From Acidimicrobiia bacterium (GTDB taxonomy: Bacteria > Actinomycetota > Acidimicrobiia > Spongiisociales > ZC4RG35), in NCBI GenBank assembly GCA_013812505.1, contig JACCTH010000006.1, positions 1-42,563 on the forward strand: a stretch of DNA of 42,563 nucleotides, written 5' to 3'. How positions within the stretch are numbered: position 1 is the first letter of the stretch; each line of letters starts with the position of its first letter. This document shows positions 31,753 to 40,592 of this stretch, piece by piece. Made by a program: the position numbers and the translations under genes. The notes under the pieces were generated by a model, which searched no databases, was not told the origin of the DNA, and worked only from the letters and a program-made list of their open reading frames with translations.

Positions 31753-33147
31753 TCAGCTGGGCCAGCTGGCCTCGATTGCGCTCGCTACGTCTGCGGATGG
31801 GGTGCCCTGCGACCAGTCGATCATCCCGGTCCAGAACGTTTCCTGCCCTACTTCGGGAGGCATCAGGTCGGAGCCGTCGAACGCGAACGTGTTCGCCGCC
31901 AACGCCTGGGTCACTGCCTCGGCGAAGGTGCGGGACGTCTCCGTGTCGTAACAGCCCAGATCCACGTCCTTATGACCCGGCAGGCGTTCGACGCCCTCAA
32001 CTCCATGTCCACCATTCGGAGCGATGCCGCCGCCGGTGGCCGAGGCCAGGGTGCACTGCCATTCGGGGGTGATCCAGTCCATGATCGCCTGGGCTGCGCC
32101 CGTCGAGTTGTCGAACACGATCAGGGTGTCACCGCCACCCATCGCGCCGGGGTTGCCGTCGATGGTCGGGAAGTTGAACACTCCGAGCTCCGATTCCTCG
32201 CCTGCCTCATAGCCAGGTGACTGTTCGAAGAAGTTGGAGATGAACGACCCCTGCTTCAACATCGCGCACCCGGCCGGGTCCTCGAACAACGGCCCCGGTG
32301 AGTCCTCGAAGTTGATTCCGGCCACGTTCTCGGCACCGCCGAGCACGAAGCCCTCGCCAAAGAAGATCTCTCCGAAGGTATCGAAGGCCTGCGTTACCGC
32401 CGGGTCGTCGAAGGGAATCTCATGGTTGTACCACTGGGCGTAGACATCGGCCCCCTGCTGGCGGAGGAGAATGTCCTCGATCCAGTCGGTGCCCGGCCAA
32501 CCGGTGGCGTCGCCACTCTCGAAGCCGAAGCACCACGGGGTTTGACCATCGGCCACCATCTGGCTGGAGAGAGCCACCAAGTCCTCATAGGTCTCGGGGA
32601 TCTCGTAGCCGTTAGCCTCGAAGGTCGGCATGTGATAGAAGACGATCGACTTGTAGTTCGGGAACCACGGAATTCCGTAGTGGTTGCCGTCGTCGCACAG
32701 GCCTAGGTTCATCCAGTAGGCGGAGTGGTTCTCCTCCATCGCGGCGATGTCAAAGCCCATCTCCTCTAATGAAACCAAAGCCCCTTCATCGGCGAAAGAG
32801 CAAATCGACGCCGGTTGGGGCGTGAAAGCCACCGCCGGGGGATCGCCTCCGTCGACTTGGATACGAAGCTGCTGTTCGAACTCCGACACACCTGTGTAGG
32901 TGATGTTCGATCCTGTAGCCCCATTATAAGCGGCCAGGAACCCGTCGATCGCGTCGCCCTCGGCGCCAGTCGGACCGCCAAAGAGGTCGAACTCGACACT
33001 GCCGCCGGTGCCTCCATCAGTCGTTGTCCCGGTACCTCCCGGGTCGGCGGTGGTGCCGGTACCGTCGCTAGCCCCTCCGCCGCCGCAGGCAGCGATCGCC
33101 AGCGCCAGAACCGCAAGCAGCACCAGCCACTTGCTGAATCGATCCAT
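31753..33147 (-). CDS. CUT1-type sugar-binding lipoprotein (AglE-like)
   Basis: A 464-residue extracellular solute-binding protein (SBP_bac_1 class). It starts with a lipoprotein signal (MDRFSKWLVLLAVLALAIA then ACGGGG, lipobox Cys) and a Gly/Thr linker, followed by VEFDLFGGPTGAEGDAIDGF. Segments such as GIPWFPNYKSIVFYHMPTFE and PETYEDLVALSSQMVADGQ are typical of oligosaccharide binders, and the set resembles alpha-glucoside AglE. The open frame reaches 33327, but ATG 33147 with GGAGGAA 6 nt before it is clearly the start. It is the first gene of the minus-strand CUT1 operon and diverges from xylA. Confidence 0.9.
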   Translation of the reverse strand: MDRFSKWLVLLAVLALAIAACGGGGASDGTGTTADPGGTGTTTDGGTGGSVEFDLFGGPTGAEGDAIDGFLAAYNGATGSNITYTGVSEFEQQLRIQVDGGDPPAVAFTPQPASICSFADEGALVSLEEMGFDIAAMEENHSAYWMNLGLCDDGNHYGIPWFPNYKSIVFYHMPTFEANGYEIPETYEDLVALSSQMVADGQTPWCFGFESGDATGWPGTDWIEDILLRQQGADVYAQWYNHEIPFDDPAVTQAFDTFGEIFFGEGFVLGGAENVAGINFEDSPGPLFEDPAGCAMLKQGSFISNFFEQSPGYEAGEESELGVFNFPTIDGNPGAMGGGDTLIVFDNSTGAAQAIMDWITPEWQCTLASATGGGIAPNGGHGVEGVERLPGHKDVDLGCYDTETSRTFAEAVTQALAANTFAFDGSDLMPPEVGQETFWTGMIDWSQGTPSADVASAIEASWPS

Positions 33148-33275
33148 ATTTGATTCCTCCGTTTTTTCGTGAATTGGGACAGGGGTCATCCCACTAGGTA
33201 GCTGCCACCATATCCGAATTGACATACCCGATGCGGCGTCCTCGGTGGAGCGTTGGTTGCGTAATCTGGCCGCCG

Positions 33276-34607
33276 ATGGCTGACTTTTTCTCGGATGTCG
33301 CCGAACCGATCGGTTATGGCGGGCCAAATTCTCGCGACCTCGCCTTTCGGGTCTACCGGCCCGATCGAACCGTCCTTGGCAAGACCATGGAAGATCACCT
33401 GCGGATGGCGGTCTGCTACTGGCACTCCTTCAACTGGGCTGGCAGCGACATCTTTGGGGCGGGAACCTTCGACCGACCCTGGCTCGACCCCGGAGCCGAC
33501 CCGCTAGCGGCCGCCCATCAGAAGATGGATGCGGCTTTCGAGTTTTTTCAGAAGCTTGGCATCCCGTTCTTCTGTTTCCACGATGTCGATATCGCCCCGC
33601 CCGGTGACTCGTTCGCCGAGTCGGCGCGCAACCTAGAAACGATGGTCGACTACGCCGAGAAGAAGATGGCCGAGACCGGGGTTCGGCTCTTGTGGGGAAC
33701 CGCCAACCTGTTCTCCCATCCCCGTTACGCCGCCGGGGCCGCGACGAATCCCGACCCGGACGTTTTCGCATATGCGGCCGGACAGGTGAAGCACGCGCTC
33801 GAGGCGACGCAGCGGTTGGCTGGCGTCAACTATGTCCTTTGGGGAGGACGGGAGGGATACGAGTCGCTGCTCAATACGGATCTCAAGAGGGAAGGCGAGC
33901 AACTCGCCCGCTTCCTGACCCTCGTCGTCGAGCACAAGCGCAAGATCGGTTTCGAAGGCGCCCTGCTCCTCGAGCCCAAGCCGGCTGAGCCGACGAAGCA
34001 CCAATACGACTACGACTGCCAGTCCGTCCATGGTTTTTTGCAACGCTTTGATCTCACGGACCAGTACCGGGTGAACATCGAGGCCAACCACGCCACCCTC
34101 GCCGGTCACAGCTTCCACCACGAGGTCGCCTACTCGGTGGCGCACGGCATCTTCGGATCGGTCGATGCCAACCGCGGGGACTACCAGAACGGCTGGGACA
34201 CCGATCAATTCCCCAATTCGGTCGACGAGCTCACGCTCGCCATGTACGAGATTCTCAAGAGCGGCGGTTTCACCACCGGCGGTTTCAACTTCGACTCCAA
34301 GCTGCGAAGACAGTCGATGGATCGCCTTGATCTTTTCCACGGACACATCGGAGGCATGGACACGCTGGCGCAGGCGTTGCTTGCCGCCGCCGACCTGGTG
34401 GAGAGCGGAGACCTGTCGAAAGCCGTGAACGAGCGCTATGCCGGCTGGTCGGAAGCCCTCGGCCAGGGAATTGTCGATGGAAGTGAAAGCCTCGACTCGT
34501 TAGCTGCGAAAGCTATAGCGGGCGACGTCGACCCCAATCCCGTTTCTGGACACCAGGAGCTCTTGGAGAACCGAGTCAATCGCTCGATCTGGTTTTCCCG
34601 CACCTGA
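33276..34607 (+). CDS. xylA: D-xylose isomerase
   Basis: A 443-residue class II-type xylose isomerase. The active-site block [19 protein letters not shown] carries the catalytic His-Asp, [14 protein letters not shown] is strongly conserved, and the metal ligands lie in [44 protein letters not shown] and [21 protein letters not shown]. It converts D-xylose to D-xylulose in the cytoplasm. ATG 33276 (MADFF) is taken as start; upstream TTG/ATG codons add non-homologous sequence. No xylulokinase gene is in the window. A mutarotase gene follows, and the convergent xylose-type importer ends 850 bp away, which supports a pentose-use module. Confidence 0.96.
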   Translation: MADFFSDVAEPIGYGGPNSRDLAFRVYRPDRTVLGKTMEDHLRMAVCYWHSFNWAGSDIFGAGTFDRPWLDPGADPLAAAHQKMDAAFEFFQKLGIPFFCFHDVDIAPPGDSFAESARNLETMVDYAEKKMAETGVRLLWGTANLFSHPRYAAGAATNPDPDVFAYAAGQVKHALEATQRLAGVNYVLWGGREGYESLLNTDLKREGEQLARFLTLVVEHKRKIGFEGALLLEPKPAEPTKHQYDYDCQSVHGFLQRFDLTDQYRVNIEANHATLAGHSFHHEVAYSVAHGIFGSVDANRGDYQNGWDTDQFPNSVDELTLAMYEILKSGGFTTGGFNFDSKLRRQSMDRLDLFHGHIGGMDTLAQALLAAADLVESGDLSKAVNERYAGWSEALGQGIVDGSESLDSLAAKAIAGDVDPNPVSGHQELLENRVNRSIWFSRT

Positions 34608-34642
34608 GCTACTCCGCCGGATCCCGGGCGTTCGAGGTCGAG

Positions 34643-35455
34643 GTGGGTTCCTACATTGTCTCTATCCCCGATTCGTTCGGCCCGCGCATCCTCGGCTTTC
34701 GGCGAAAGGATGGGCCCGACCTCTTCGCCACTTTGGATGACGACGTCGTCCTCGAACATCCCGAGTCGGGTGTTTATCGGTTCCGAGGCGGTCACCGGCT
34801 TTGGGCCGCCCCCGAGCTGCCCGCGGTCACCTACGCCCCCGACGACGAAGAGTGCGAGGTGTCTTACGGCCGGGGTTTGGTCACCCTCACGGGGCCGGTC
34901 GATCGCGCCGGCCTAAGCAAACGGCTCGTCGTCACTGCCGAGGGATCGAGCCTGGTGGTCGACCACACCCTCACCAACCACGAACCGGAAGCTCGCGAGC
35001 TCGCTCCCTGGGCGATCACCCAGTTCCGCATGGGAGGGTTCGCCTTGATGCCGTTGGGTCGGTCCGAAAGCAATGTCCAAGGCGATCGCAGTCTGACAGT
35101 GTGGCCTTACACCGACCTTTCAGATCCGCGGCTCGAAATGGATCAGAGTTCGCTCACGGTGGCCGCCGAACCGGGCCCGGCGTTCAAAATCGGCGTCGGT
35201 CCCAACCCCGGTCGTCTCGGCTACCTGCTGGACGGCTGGCTCTTTCTCAAGGAGATCGCTCTGGCCTTCGATCGGCCTTACGCCGACCGCGGAGCAACCG
35301 GTCAGATCTTTGTCGAGAACAAATTCTGCGAACTCGAAAGCCTGGGGGCCTTGATTCGGCTTGCGCCGGGCGAGCGGGTGTCGCACCGCGAGCTGTGGTC
35401 TCTAACCGAATGCGACGGGATTGAGACGGCCCGCCAACGGGTCGTCGCCGTCTAA
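34643..35455 (+). CDS. aldose 1-epimerase (galactose mutarotase-like) family protein
   Basis: A protein of about 270 residues with the beta-sandwich fold pattern of galactose mutarotase-like proteins: SYIVSIPDSFGPRILGFR at the start, FRGGHRLWAAPE (the substrate-contact His region), VDHTLTNHEPEARELAPWAI in the centre, and a Glu-containing segment QIFVENKFCELESLG where the catalytic Glu would fall. It probably interconverts sugar anomers to feed XylA. The only conventional start is GTG 34643, 35 nt after xylA. The TAA interlocks with the stop of the convergent SDR gene (CTAA at 35452-35455). Confidence 0.78.
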   Translation: MGSYIVSIPDSFGPRILGFRRKDGPDLFATLDDDVVLEHPESGVYRFRGGHRLWAAPELPAVTYAPDDEECEVSYGRGLVTLTGPVDRAGLSKRLVVTAEGSSLVVDHTLTNHEPEARELAPWAITQFRMGGFALMPLGRSESNVQGDRSLTVWPYTDLSDPRLEMDQSSLTVAAEPGPAFKIGVGPNPGRLGYLLDGWLFLKEIALAFDRPYADRGATGQIFVENKFCELESLGALIRLAPGERVSHRELWSLTECDGIETARQRVVAV

Positions 35456-36162
35456 CCCCAGGACGTCTCGGTCACCGGGCGCAGCGCCACCTCGAGGATG
35501 CGGTGGTTGCGAGGCCGAGTGAGGACAAAGATCACCGTCTCGGCCACATCGTCGGCGTTCATCATCCCTTTCAATTCCGGCATGTTCGGAGTGCGACCGC
35601 TGCCCATCGCAAAGTCAGTGGCGACGCCGCCGGGGGCGACGTTCGTGCAGCGAACTCCTTGCTCGCGCAGCTCGTGATCGAGAGATCTGATTAGCCCGAT
35701 CTGTGCGAACTTCGACGCGCAGTAGACGGCTTCGTAAGGGAGCCCGCGCCTTCCGGCCTCGCTGGCGATGGCGACGATGTCGGCTTCGCCGCTCTTGAGC
35801 AAATGCGGCAAGGCGGAGCGGATGGCATAGATCGTGCCTTTGACATTGACGTCGATCATTTGCTCGAGCTCTTCAGGGGGCAGATCGAGGAAGGGGCCAT
35901 AGGCCCCAACTCCGGCGTTGGCAATGAGGATGTCGAGCCGGCCAAAACGTTTGATCGCTGCGTCAACGAGAGCGTCGAGCGAGGCCTGGTCGCGGACGTC
36001 GGTGGGCTGAGCGACGGCGCCGGCGATGCCGAGAGCGTCACCGCTACGGGAGCCAAGAGCGAGCTGCACCTGCTCTCGGCTCAGGCGATGGGCGATCGCC
36101 GCGCCGATTCCGCGGCTGGCGCCGGTGATCAAGGCGACCTTGCCATCGAGGCTGACCGCCAT
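35452..36162 (-). CDS. short-chain dehydrogenase/reductase (SDR)
   Basis: A 236-residue classical SDR starting [20 protein letters not shown], with the cofactor motif TGASRGIG, the strand [14 protein letters not shown], catalytic Ser in [10 protein letters not shown], and YCASK with catalytic Tyr and Lys. The frame opens 14 codons upstream, but ATG 36162 lies 1 nt after the ATPase stop and fits the domain start. As the last gene of the XylF-XylH-ATPase operon it may oxidise xylose or reduce a pentose derivative, though SDR substrates cannot be read from sequence. Its TAG overlaps the TAA of the convergent mutarotase gene. Confidence 0.87.
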   Translation of the reverse strand: MAVSLDGKVALITGASRGIGAAIAHRLSREQVQLALGSRSGDALGIAGAVAQPTDVRDQASLDALVDAAIKRFGRLDILIANAGVGAYGPFLDLPPEELEQMIDVNVKGTIYAIRSALPHLLKSGEADIVAIASEAGRRGLPYEAVYCASKFAQIGLIRSLDHELREQGVRCTNVAPGGVATDFAMGSGRTPNMPELKGMMNADDVAETVIFVLTRPRNHRILEVALRPVTETSWG

Positions 36163-36163
36163 A

Positions 36164-36952
36164 TCAGCCGTGGAGGTCGGCGAGCTCGGCCTGGGTGACC
36201 TCATCGGGGAGCTTGCCCATGATGATCATTCCCAGGACCTGGTCCTTTGTGACCTCTTCTTTCTTCACGGTTCCCACGAGCTTGCCGGTCAGCATGACAC
36301 TGATCCGATCCGCCAAATCGAAGACGTCGTGGATGTCGTGGCTGATGAGAAAGATCCCGAGGCCTTCGTCCTTGAGCTGGCGGATCAATGATCCGACCTG
36401 AGCGGTCTCGGCGGGCCCGAGGGCAGCAGTCGGCTCGTCCATGATCAATACCCGTGCGTTGAAGTGGACGGCTCGGGCGATCGCCACCGACTGACGTTGA
36501 CCACCCGAGAGCCAGCCAACCGCCTTCTTGAAATTGAGGAAGCGGGGGTTGAGCCGGCCCATCACCTTGCGAGTGGCGCTTTCCATGGCCGAATCATCGA
36601 GAGAGCCGAGCCGGGTCCGCAGCTCCCGTCCCAGAAACACGTTGCCCGGAGCATCGATGTTGTCCGCGAGCGCCAACGTTTGGTAGATCGTCTCGATTCC
36701 CAAGTTCTTGGCCTCGATCGGGTTATGGATGGTGACCGGGCGGCTGTCTATGAAGATCTGGCCGGAATTGGCGGGATGGGCGCCCGACAGGGTCTTGATC
36801 AAAGTCGACTTGCCGGCGCCGTTGCCACCAACCAGCGCCACGACTTCGCCGGGGTGAAGGTCAATCGAAACCCCGTCGACGGCGTGCACCCCGCCGAAGG
36901 ACACCCGGATATCGCGCATCTCGACCATAGGCGAGCCCGTCTTGACGGTCAT
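36164..36952 (-). CDS. CUT2-type sugar ABC transporter ATPase, single domain (XylG/FrcA-like)
   Basis: A 262-residue protein with one nucleotide-binding domain: Walker [10 protein letters not shown] (about 42-50), Q-loop in [15 protein letters not shown], signature [15 protein letters not shown], Walker [13 protein letters not shown] and H-loop LISHDIHD. Unlike the 488-residue two-domain ATPase of the first CUT2 operon, this is a half-size form like FrcA of rhizobial fructose importers and some actinobacterial XylG proteins, and it must act as a homodimer. The ATG overlaps the permease stop by 4 nt. Confidence 0.92.
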   Translation of the reverse strand: MTVKTGSPMVEMRDIRVSFGGVHAVDGVSIDLHPGEVVALVGGNGAGKSTLIKTLSGAHPANSGQIFIDSRPVTIHNPIEAKNLGIETIYQTLALADNIDAPGNVFLGRELRTRLGSLDDSAMESATRKVMGRLNPRFLNFKKAVGWLSGGQRQSVAIARAVHFNARVLIMDEPTAALGPAETAQVGSLIRQLKDEGLGIFLISHDIHDVFDLADRISVMLTGKLVGTVKKEEVTKDQVLGMIIMGKLPDEVTQAELADLHG

Positions 36953-38253
36953 TTAGCCACTCTCCTCCGGTAAAGTGTGTCGATAGCGACTGCAATCACC
37001 AAGACGATGCCGACGACGATGTCTTGCAGTGGCGCGTCGACGCCCACCAGGACCATGCCCGATTGGAGAGACTGCATCACCAAAGCCCCCAGGGCTGCCC
37101 CTGAAATGGTCCCAACTCCGCCACCGAGCGAGGTGCCACCGATCACTGCGGCGGCGATGACATAGAGCTCGGCCAATGTCCCCAACCCGCTGGTGCCGGC
37201 GTTGAGGCGGGCGGTGGTGACAGCTGCACCGATCGCGACCAGGAAACCCATCAGCGCAAAGGTCATCAAGATCGTGCGCTTGGTTTTGATCCCTCCCAAA
37301 TTGGCGGCCTCTGGATTCCCGCCGATGGCAAACACATAACGGCCGAAGCGGCGCCTGGTGGCGAGGAACGTCATCGCCAACGCCACCACGATCGCGATCA
37401 ACACCGGGTTGGCTATCCCAAGCGCGATCCCGCCTGGAGGCACTTCGATCCCGCGCTCGGCCGCGTATTGCTCGGCCAGGGCCTCTGGCATCGGATAACT
37501 GTTGATGACCGCCACCGCTCCGAGCACGACGACGCATCCGATGATGGCGAGGGTTGCCTCGGCCCAAACTGGCCGCAGGCCGAATCCGAACTTGCGCCGT
37601 TGTCGGCGACCGACCAACAGGAAAAAGACGATGCCCAGGCAGGCGATCACGCCGATTGCCCAGCTGGCAGGGCCTCCGATCCTCCCTCTCGAACCACCGC
37701 CGAGCAACTGAAAGCTCGAGTCCATCGGGGCGATCGTGCGGCCGCTGGCTAGGGCCCACGCGGCGCCGCGCCAGACGAGGAGCCCTCCCAGGGTCACGAT
37801 GAAAGAGGGCACACCGACATAGGCGATGATGAAGCCGTGAAATGCGCCCAGCAGCGCTCCGAGCAAGAGCCCGGCGATAAGGGTGATGATCCAGGTGAGG
37901 GGATGATCAAAGCCGAGGATTCCGGGGAGGATCTCGGCTTGCAACAAGGCCATCGACATCCCGACCACCCCCAACATCGAGCCGACCGAGAGGTCGATGT
38001 TGCGGGTGACGATGATCAGGACCATCCCCGTGGCCATGATCGCAACGGCCGCGGTTTGCACCGACAAGTTCCAAAGGTTGCGAGGGGTGAGAAAAGTGCC
38101 GCCCGACAGGATGTGAAAGCCGATCCAAATCACGACCAGGGCACCCACCATTCCCAATAGGCGAGTGTCAATTTCCATGGCCCCGAGGAGCGAGCCAACC
38201 GAACGCTTGGGAGGAAGCGCCGTCTCCTGAGGCGCTGTGACCACGTCAGTCAA
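36949..38253 (-). CDS. CUT2-type sugar ABC transporter permease (XylH-like)
   Basis: A 434-residue permease, clearly longer than the RbsC-type permeases of the first locus (about 328) and matching the XylH size class. It holds some eleven hydrophobic helices, the conserved [19 protein letters not shown] segment, an inserted region with a charged loop ([18 protein letters not shown]), and the C-terminal [21 protein letters not shown] motif. The start is probably TTG 38253 behind AAGGTG; GTG 38244 is an alternative. A 12-bp stem-loop separates it from the upstream binding-protein gene. Confidence 0.92.
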   Translation of the reverse strand: MTDVVTAPQETALPPKRSVGSLLGAMEIDTRLLGMVGALVVIWIGFHILSGGTFLTPRNLWNLSVQTAAVAIMATGMVLIIVTRNIDLSVGSMLGVVGMSMALLQAEILPGILGFDHPLTWIITLIAGLLLGALLGAFHGFIIAYVGVPSFIVTLGGLLVWRGAAWALASGRTIAPMDSSFQLLGGGSRGRIGGPASWAIGVIACLGIVFFLLVGRRQRRKFGFGLRPVWAEATLAIIGCVVVLGAVAVINSYPMPEALAEQYAAERGIEVPPGGIALGIANPVLIAIVVALAMTFLATRRRFGRYVFAIGGNPEAANLGGIKTKRTILMTFALMGFLVAIGAAVTTARLNAGTSGLGTLAELYVIAAAVIGGTSLGGGVGTISGAALGALVMQSLQSGMVLVGVDAPLQDIVVGIVLVIAVAIDTLYRRRVAK

Positions 38254-38275
38254 CTGTCACCTTTTTCAAGTCGGA

Positions 38276-38303
38276 GATGTGGCGCCCATTCGGGCGCCAC
38301 ATC
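38276..38303 (-). promoter_or_regulatory. perfect 12-bp stem-loop between xylF-like and permease genes
   Basis: GATGTGGCGCCC (38276-38287), a 4-nt loop and GGGCGCCACATC (38292-38303) form a perfect hairpin starting 12 nt after the binding-protein stop on the minus strand. No U-run follows. Its position matches the stem-loops after the other two binding-protein genes, so a role in mRNA stability or partial attenuation is likely. Confidence 0.78.
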
Positions 38304-38315
38304 CATTGTTGATTG

Positions 38316-39479
38316 CTACGCGCAGACCTCAACGCTTCCGGCCTCAACTCCCTGGCAGAGTTCCTCGACCGTGATCCACTCGGCGTCGACCACCACATCA
38401 AGGTTGTCCTGGGTGATGGCGATCGGCGTGAGCAAGATCGAGGTCATCGAGTTTCCACCCGGCGAGTCGAACTGAACGACCCCGGGCACGTCGCCCAGTG
38501 CAGTTCCCTGGGCCAGCGCGACGGCAGCTTCGCCGGCCGCGCGACCGAGCTCGCGTGCGTCTTTCCAAACCGATACCGACTGGGTGCCGAGTGCAACCCG
38601 GTTGAGTGCGGCGAGATCGCCGTCTTGACCTGAGACCGGGACAGTCCCAGCCAGACCCTGCGCTTCGAGGGCGGATACCACTCCACCGGCCATGCCATCG
38701 TTCTCCGAGAGCACCGCGTCAATTGCGTTGTTCTCCTGGGTCAGGCACTGTTCCATGTTGGTTTGCGCAACTGCCGGATCCCAGTTGTCGGTGTAGGTCT
38801 CGCAGGCGATGTTGATGGCGCCGGAGGCAGCCGCCTCACCGATCACTTCTTCGTACCCAGCCCGAAGGAAGTCGGCATTGGCGTCGGCCGAGTTGCCTTT
38901 GATGATCGCGTAGTTGCCCTCTGGAACCAGGCCGAAGATGACCTCGGCCTGGAGGCGACCCACTCCGACATTGTCGAAAGTGATGTAAAGGGCGCCCGGA
39001 TCTTCGATCAGACGGTCATAGGCGATGACAGGGATTCCCTGTTCGAGCGCGCTCGCCACCGCCGGCAGGATCGCTTCGCCGTCCTGGGCGAGGATGATCA
39101 ACACATCGGCTCCCTGAACAATCAGGTTCTCGACGTCAGCAAGTTGCTGCTCGGCTGACGAACCCGCATCGGCGTTGATATAGCTGGCGCCACCTGCCTC
39201 TAACGCAGCGACGATGGCCGGCTCGTCGGACTTGGCCCAGCGCTCTTCGTTGTAGTTGTTCCAAGAGACACCGACAATGAGCTCGTCATCGGTGGCACCC
39301 GTGGTGTCGGTCGCCCCGGTGGTGTCGGTCGCACCCGTGGTGTCGGTCGCACCCGTGGTGTCGGTTACGCCGGTAGTTGCCGGCGTGTCATCAGCGGTCG
39401 TTGTGGCCGCACCTCCGTCCCCGCACGCGGCGAGGAGCATCACGAGGACAGCCATTAACGCCAGTAATCGTCGATTCAT
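38316..39479 (-). CDS. xylF: D-xylose-type sugar-binding lipoprotein
   Basis: A 387-residue Peripla_BP_4 protein resembling XylF. It has a lipoprotein signal ([17 protein letters not shown] then ACGDG) and a Thr/Asp/Gly/Ala linker containing five [14 protein letters not shown]-type repeats before the mature domain [17 protein letters not shown]. Domain segments include [33 protein letters not shown] and [21 protein letters not shown], which match the XylF/ChvE pattern. ATG 39479 with AAAGGAG upstream is the start; the open frame to 39881 is antisense-like extension. It is the second gene of the pentose operon after the Gfo/Idh dehydrogenase. Confidence 0.9.
   Translation of the reverse strand: MNRRLLALMAVLVMLLAACGDGGAATTTADDTPATTGVTDTTGATDTTGATDTTGATDTTGATDDELIVGVSWNNYNEERWAKSDEPAIVAALEAGGASYINADAGSSAEQQLADVENLIVQGADVLIILAQDGEAILPAVASALEQGIPVIAYDRLIEDPGALYITFDNVGVGRLQAEVIFGLVPEGNYAIIKGNSADANADFLRAGYEEVIGEAAASGAINIACETYTDNWDPAVAQTNMEQCLTQENNAIDAVLSENDGMAGGVVSALEAQGLAGTVPVSGQDGDLAALNRVALGTQSVSVWKDARELGRAAGEAAVALAQGTALGDVPGVVQFDSPGGNSMTSILLTPIAITQDNLDVVVDAEWITVEELCQGVEAGSVEVCA
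39297..39368 (-). repeat. 18-bp tandem repeat encoding the lipoprotein linker
   Basis: About four near-identical 18-bp units (each of the type CCCGTGGTGTCGGTCGCA on the plus strand) encode repeated TDTTGA hexapeptides between the lipobox and the folded domain of the xylose-type binding protein. Units differ by single bases. Such in-frame repeats can vary in number between strains and change the tether length without breaking the gene. Confidence 0.85.
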
Positions 39480-39558
39480 TTGTTTTTCTCCTTTTGGGGG
39501 TTGGATCCCCAGCGCCCGTGAGCATACCGACGCCGGCCGAGGCCAGCCGTGAACGCGG

Positions 39559-40542
39559 TTACCTTCCGTTGGCGAATATGCGTTCGAGCACCTCCAGGTT
39601 GGCGACCGCGTCTTCCGGAGGGATGGGAACCTCGGTGTTCTCGCGCACCGCCTTGGCGAAGGCGTCGGCTTGGATTTGATACTGGTCGGCGGCTGGAATC
39701 TCGTAAATGGATAGCCCGGGATCGGTTGGCGGCATCCCGCCGGCGAAGTGGAGGATGCGGGTTGGACGATCCGGCGGAATGTTGAAAGGGATTTCGATTG
39801 TGAGCCTTCCCTCGGTTCCGTGGACGTGGACGCGTTGATCGTCTTCGAGCTGGGTGGAGCAGGTGAAGGTCGCATGGCCACCCTCGAAATCGAGGAGCAC
39901 CGAGGTCAAGGCATCGGTGTGAAACGATGGATCTCGGCGGATGGCCGACTTCACCGCGGTCGGCTCGGCGTCAAAAAGCATCCGCGCCGCGTTGACCGGA
40001 TAGCAACCGATGTCAAAGAGCGCGCCGCCGCCGAAGTCGGCGATGTTGCGTATGTTGTCGGGATCGAGATTCCGATACGAGAAGAACGACTGCACCGCCC
40101 GGAGCTCACCGATGGTTCCTTGTCGAACCAGGCGGAGGGTTTCCACCCACATTGGATGAAAGCGATACATGAACGCCTCCATCAGTTTGATGCCGGCTCG
40201 TTTGGAGGCGGCAATCATCGCCTGAGCCTCGGCGCTGCTCGTCGCCAGCGGCTTCTCGCACAGCACGTGCTTTCCTGCGTCGGTGGCGGCCAAGGTCCAT
40301 TGCGCATGGAGATGATTGGGCAGCGGGATGTAGACCGCGTCGACCTCCGGATCAGCGAGGAGCTCCTCGTAGGAGCCGAAGGGCCGGTCAATCTCGAGCT
40401 CCTTCGCGACTTCATTGGCTTGGTCTTTCGACCGAGAGGCAATGGCGACGACCCGGCCATGCTCGGAACGCTGGATGGCCGGGATGACTTTGTGACGGGC
40501 GATGTTGGAGGTGCCCAACACCCCCCAGGCGAATTCCTTCAG
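39559..40542 (-). CDS. Gfo/Idh/MocA dehydrogenase, D-xylose 1-dehydrogenase-like
   Basis: About 327 residues starting at [20 protein letters not shown], with the nucleotide-binding GTSNIA, the family motif [10 protein letters not shown] (catalytic Lys), [11 protein letters not shown] and [19 protein letters not shown]. The EAFMYRFHP and DIGCYPVN patterns are those of dihydrodiol dehydrogenase/xylose dehydrogenase-type Gfo/Idh enzymes. The best ribosome site AAGGAGG lies 7 nt before a CTG at 40542, suggesting a rare CTG start; a TTG at 40590 gives 16 more residues but would overlap the divergent leader. It leads the pentose ABC operon, 79 nt before the xylF-like ATG, and could oxidise xylose to xylonolactone. 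Confidence 0.85.
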   Translation of the reverse strand: MKEFAWGVLGTSNIARHKVIPAIQRSEHGRVVAIASRSKDQANEVAKELEIDRPFGSYEELLADPEVDAVYIPLPNHLHAQWTLAATDAGKHVLCEKPLATSSAEAQAMIAASKRAGIKLMEAFMYRFHPMWVETLRLVRQGTIGELRAVQSFFSYRNLDPDNIRNIADFGGGALFDIGCYPVNAARMLFDAEPTAVKSAIRRDPSFHTDALTSVLLDFEGGHATFTCSTQLEDDQRVHVHGTEGRLTIEIPFNIPPDRPTRILHFAGGMPPTDPGLSIYEIPAADQYQIQADAFAKAVRENTEVPIPPEDAVANLEVLERIFANGR

Positions 40543-40592
40543 ATCAGCGCCTCCTTGGGGAATTGTTTCGGCGCTTGGTTTCCGGAGCAATT

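Noticed and set aside
33148-33327. N-terminal extension of the CUT1 binding protein
   Set aside because: The signal peptide and strong ribosome site mark ATG 33147 as the start; the same holds for the xylF-like gene at 39479 versus 39881.
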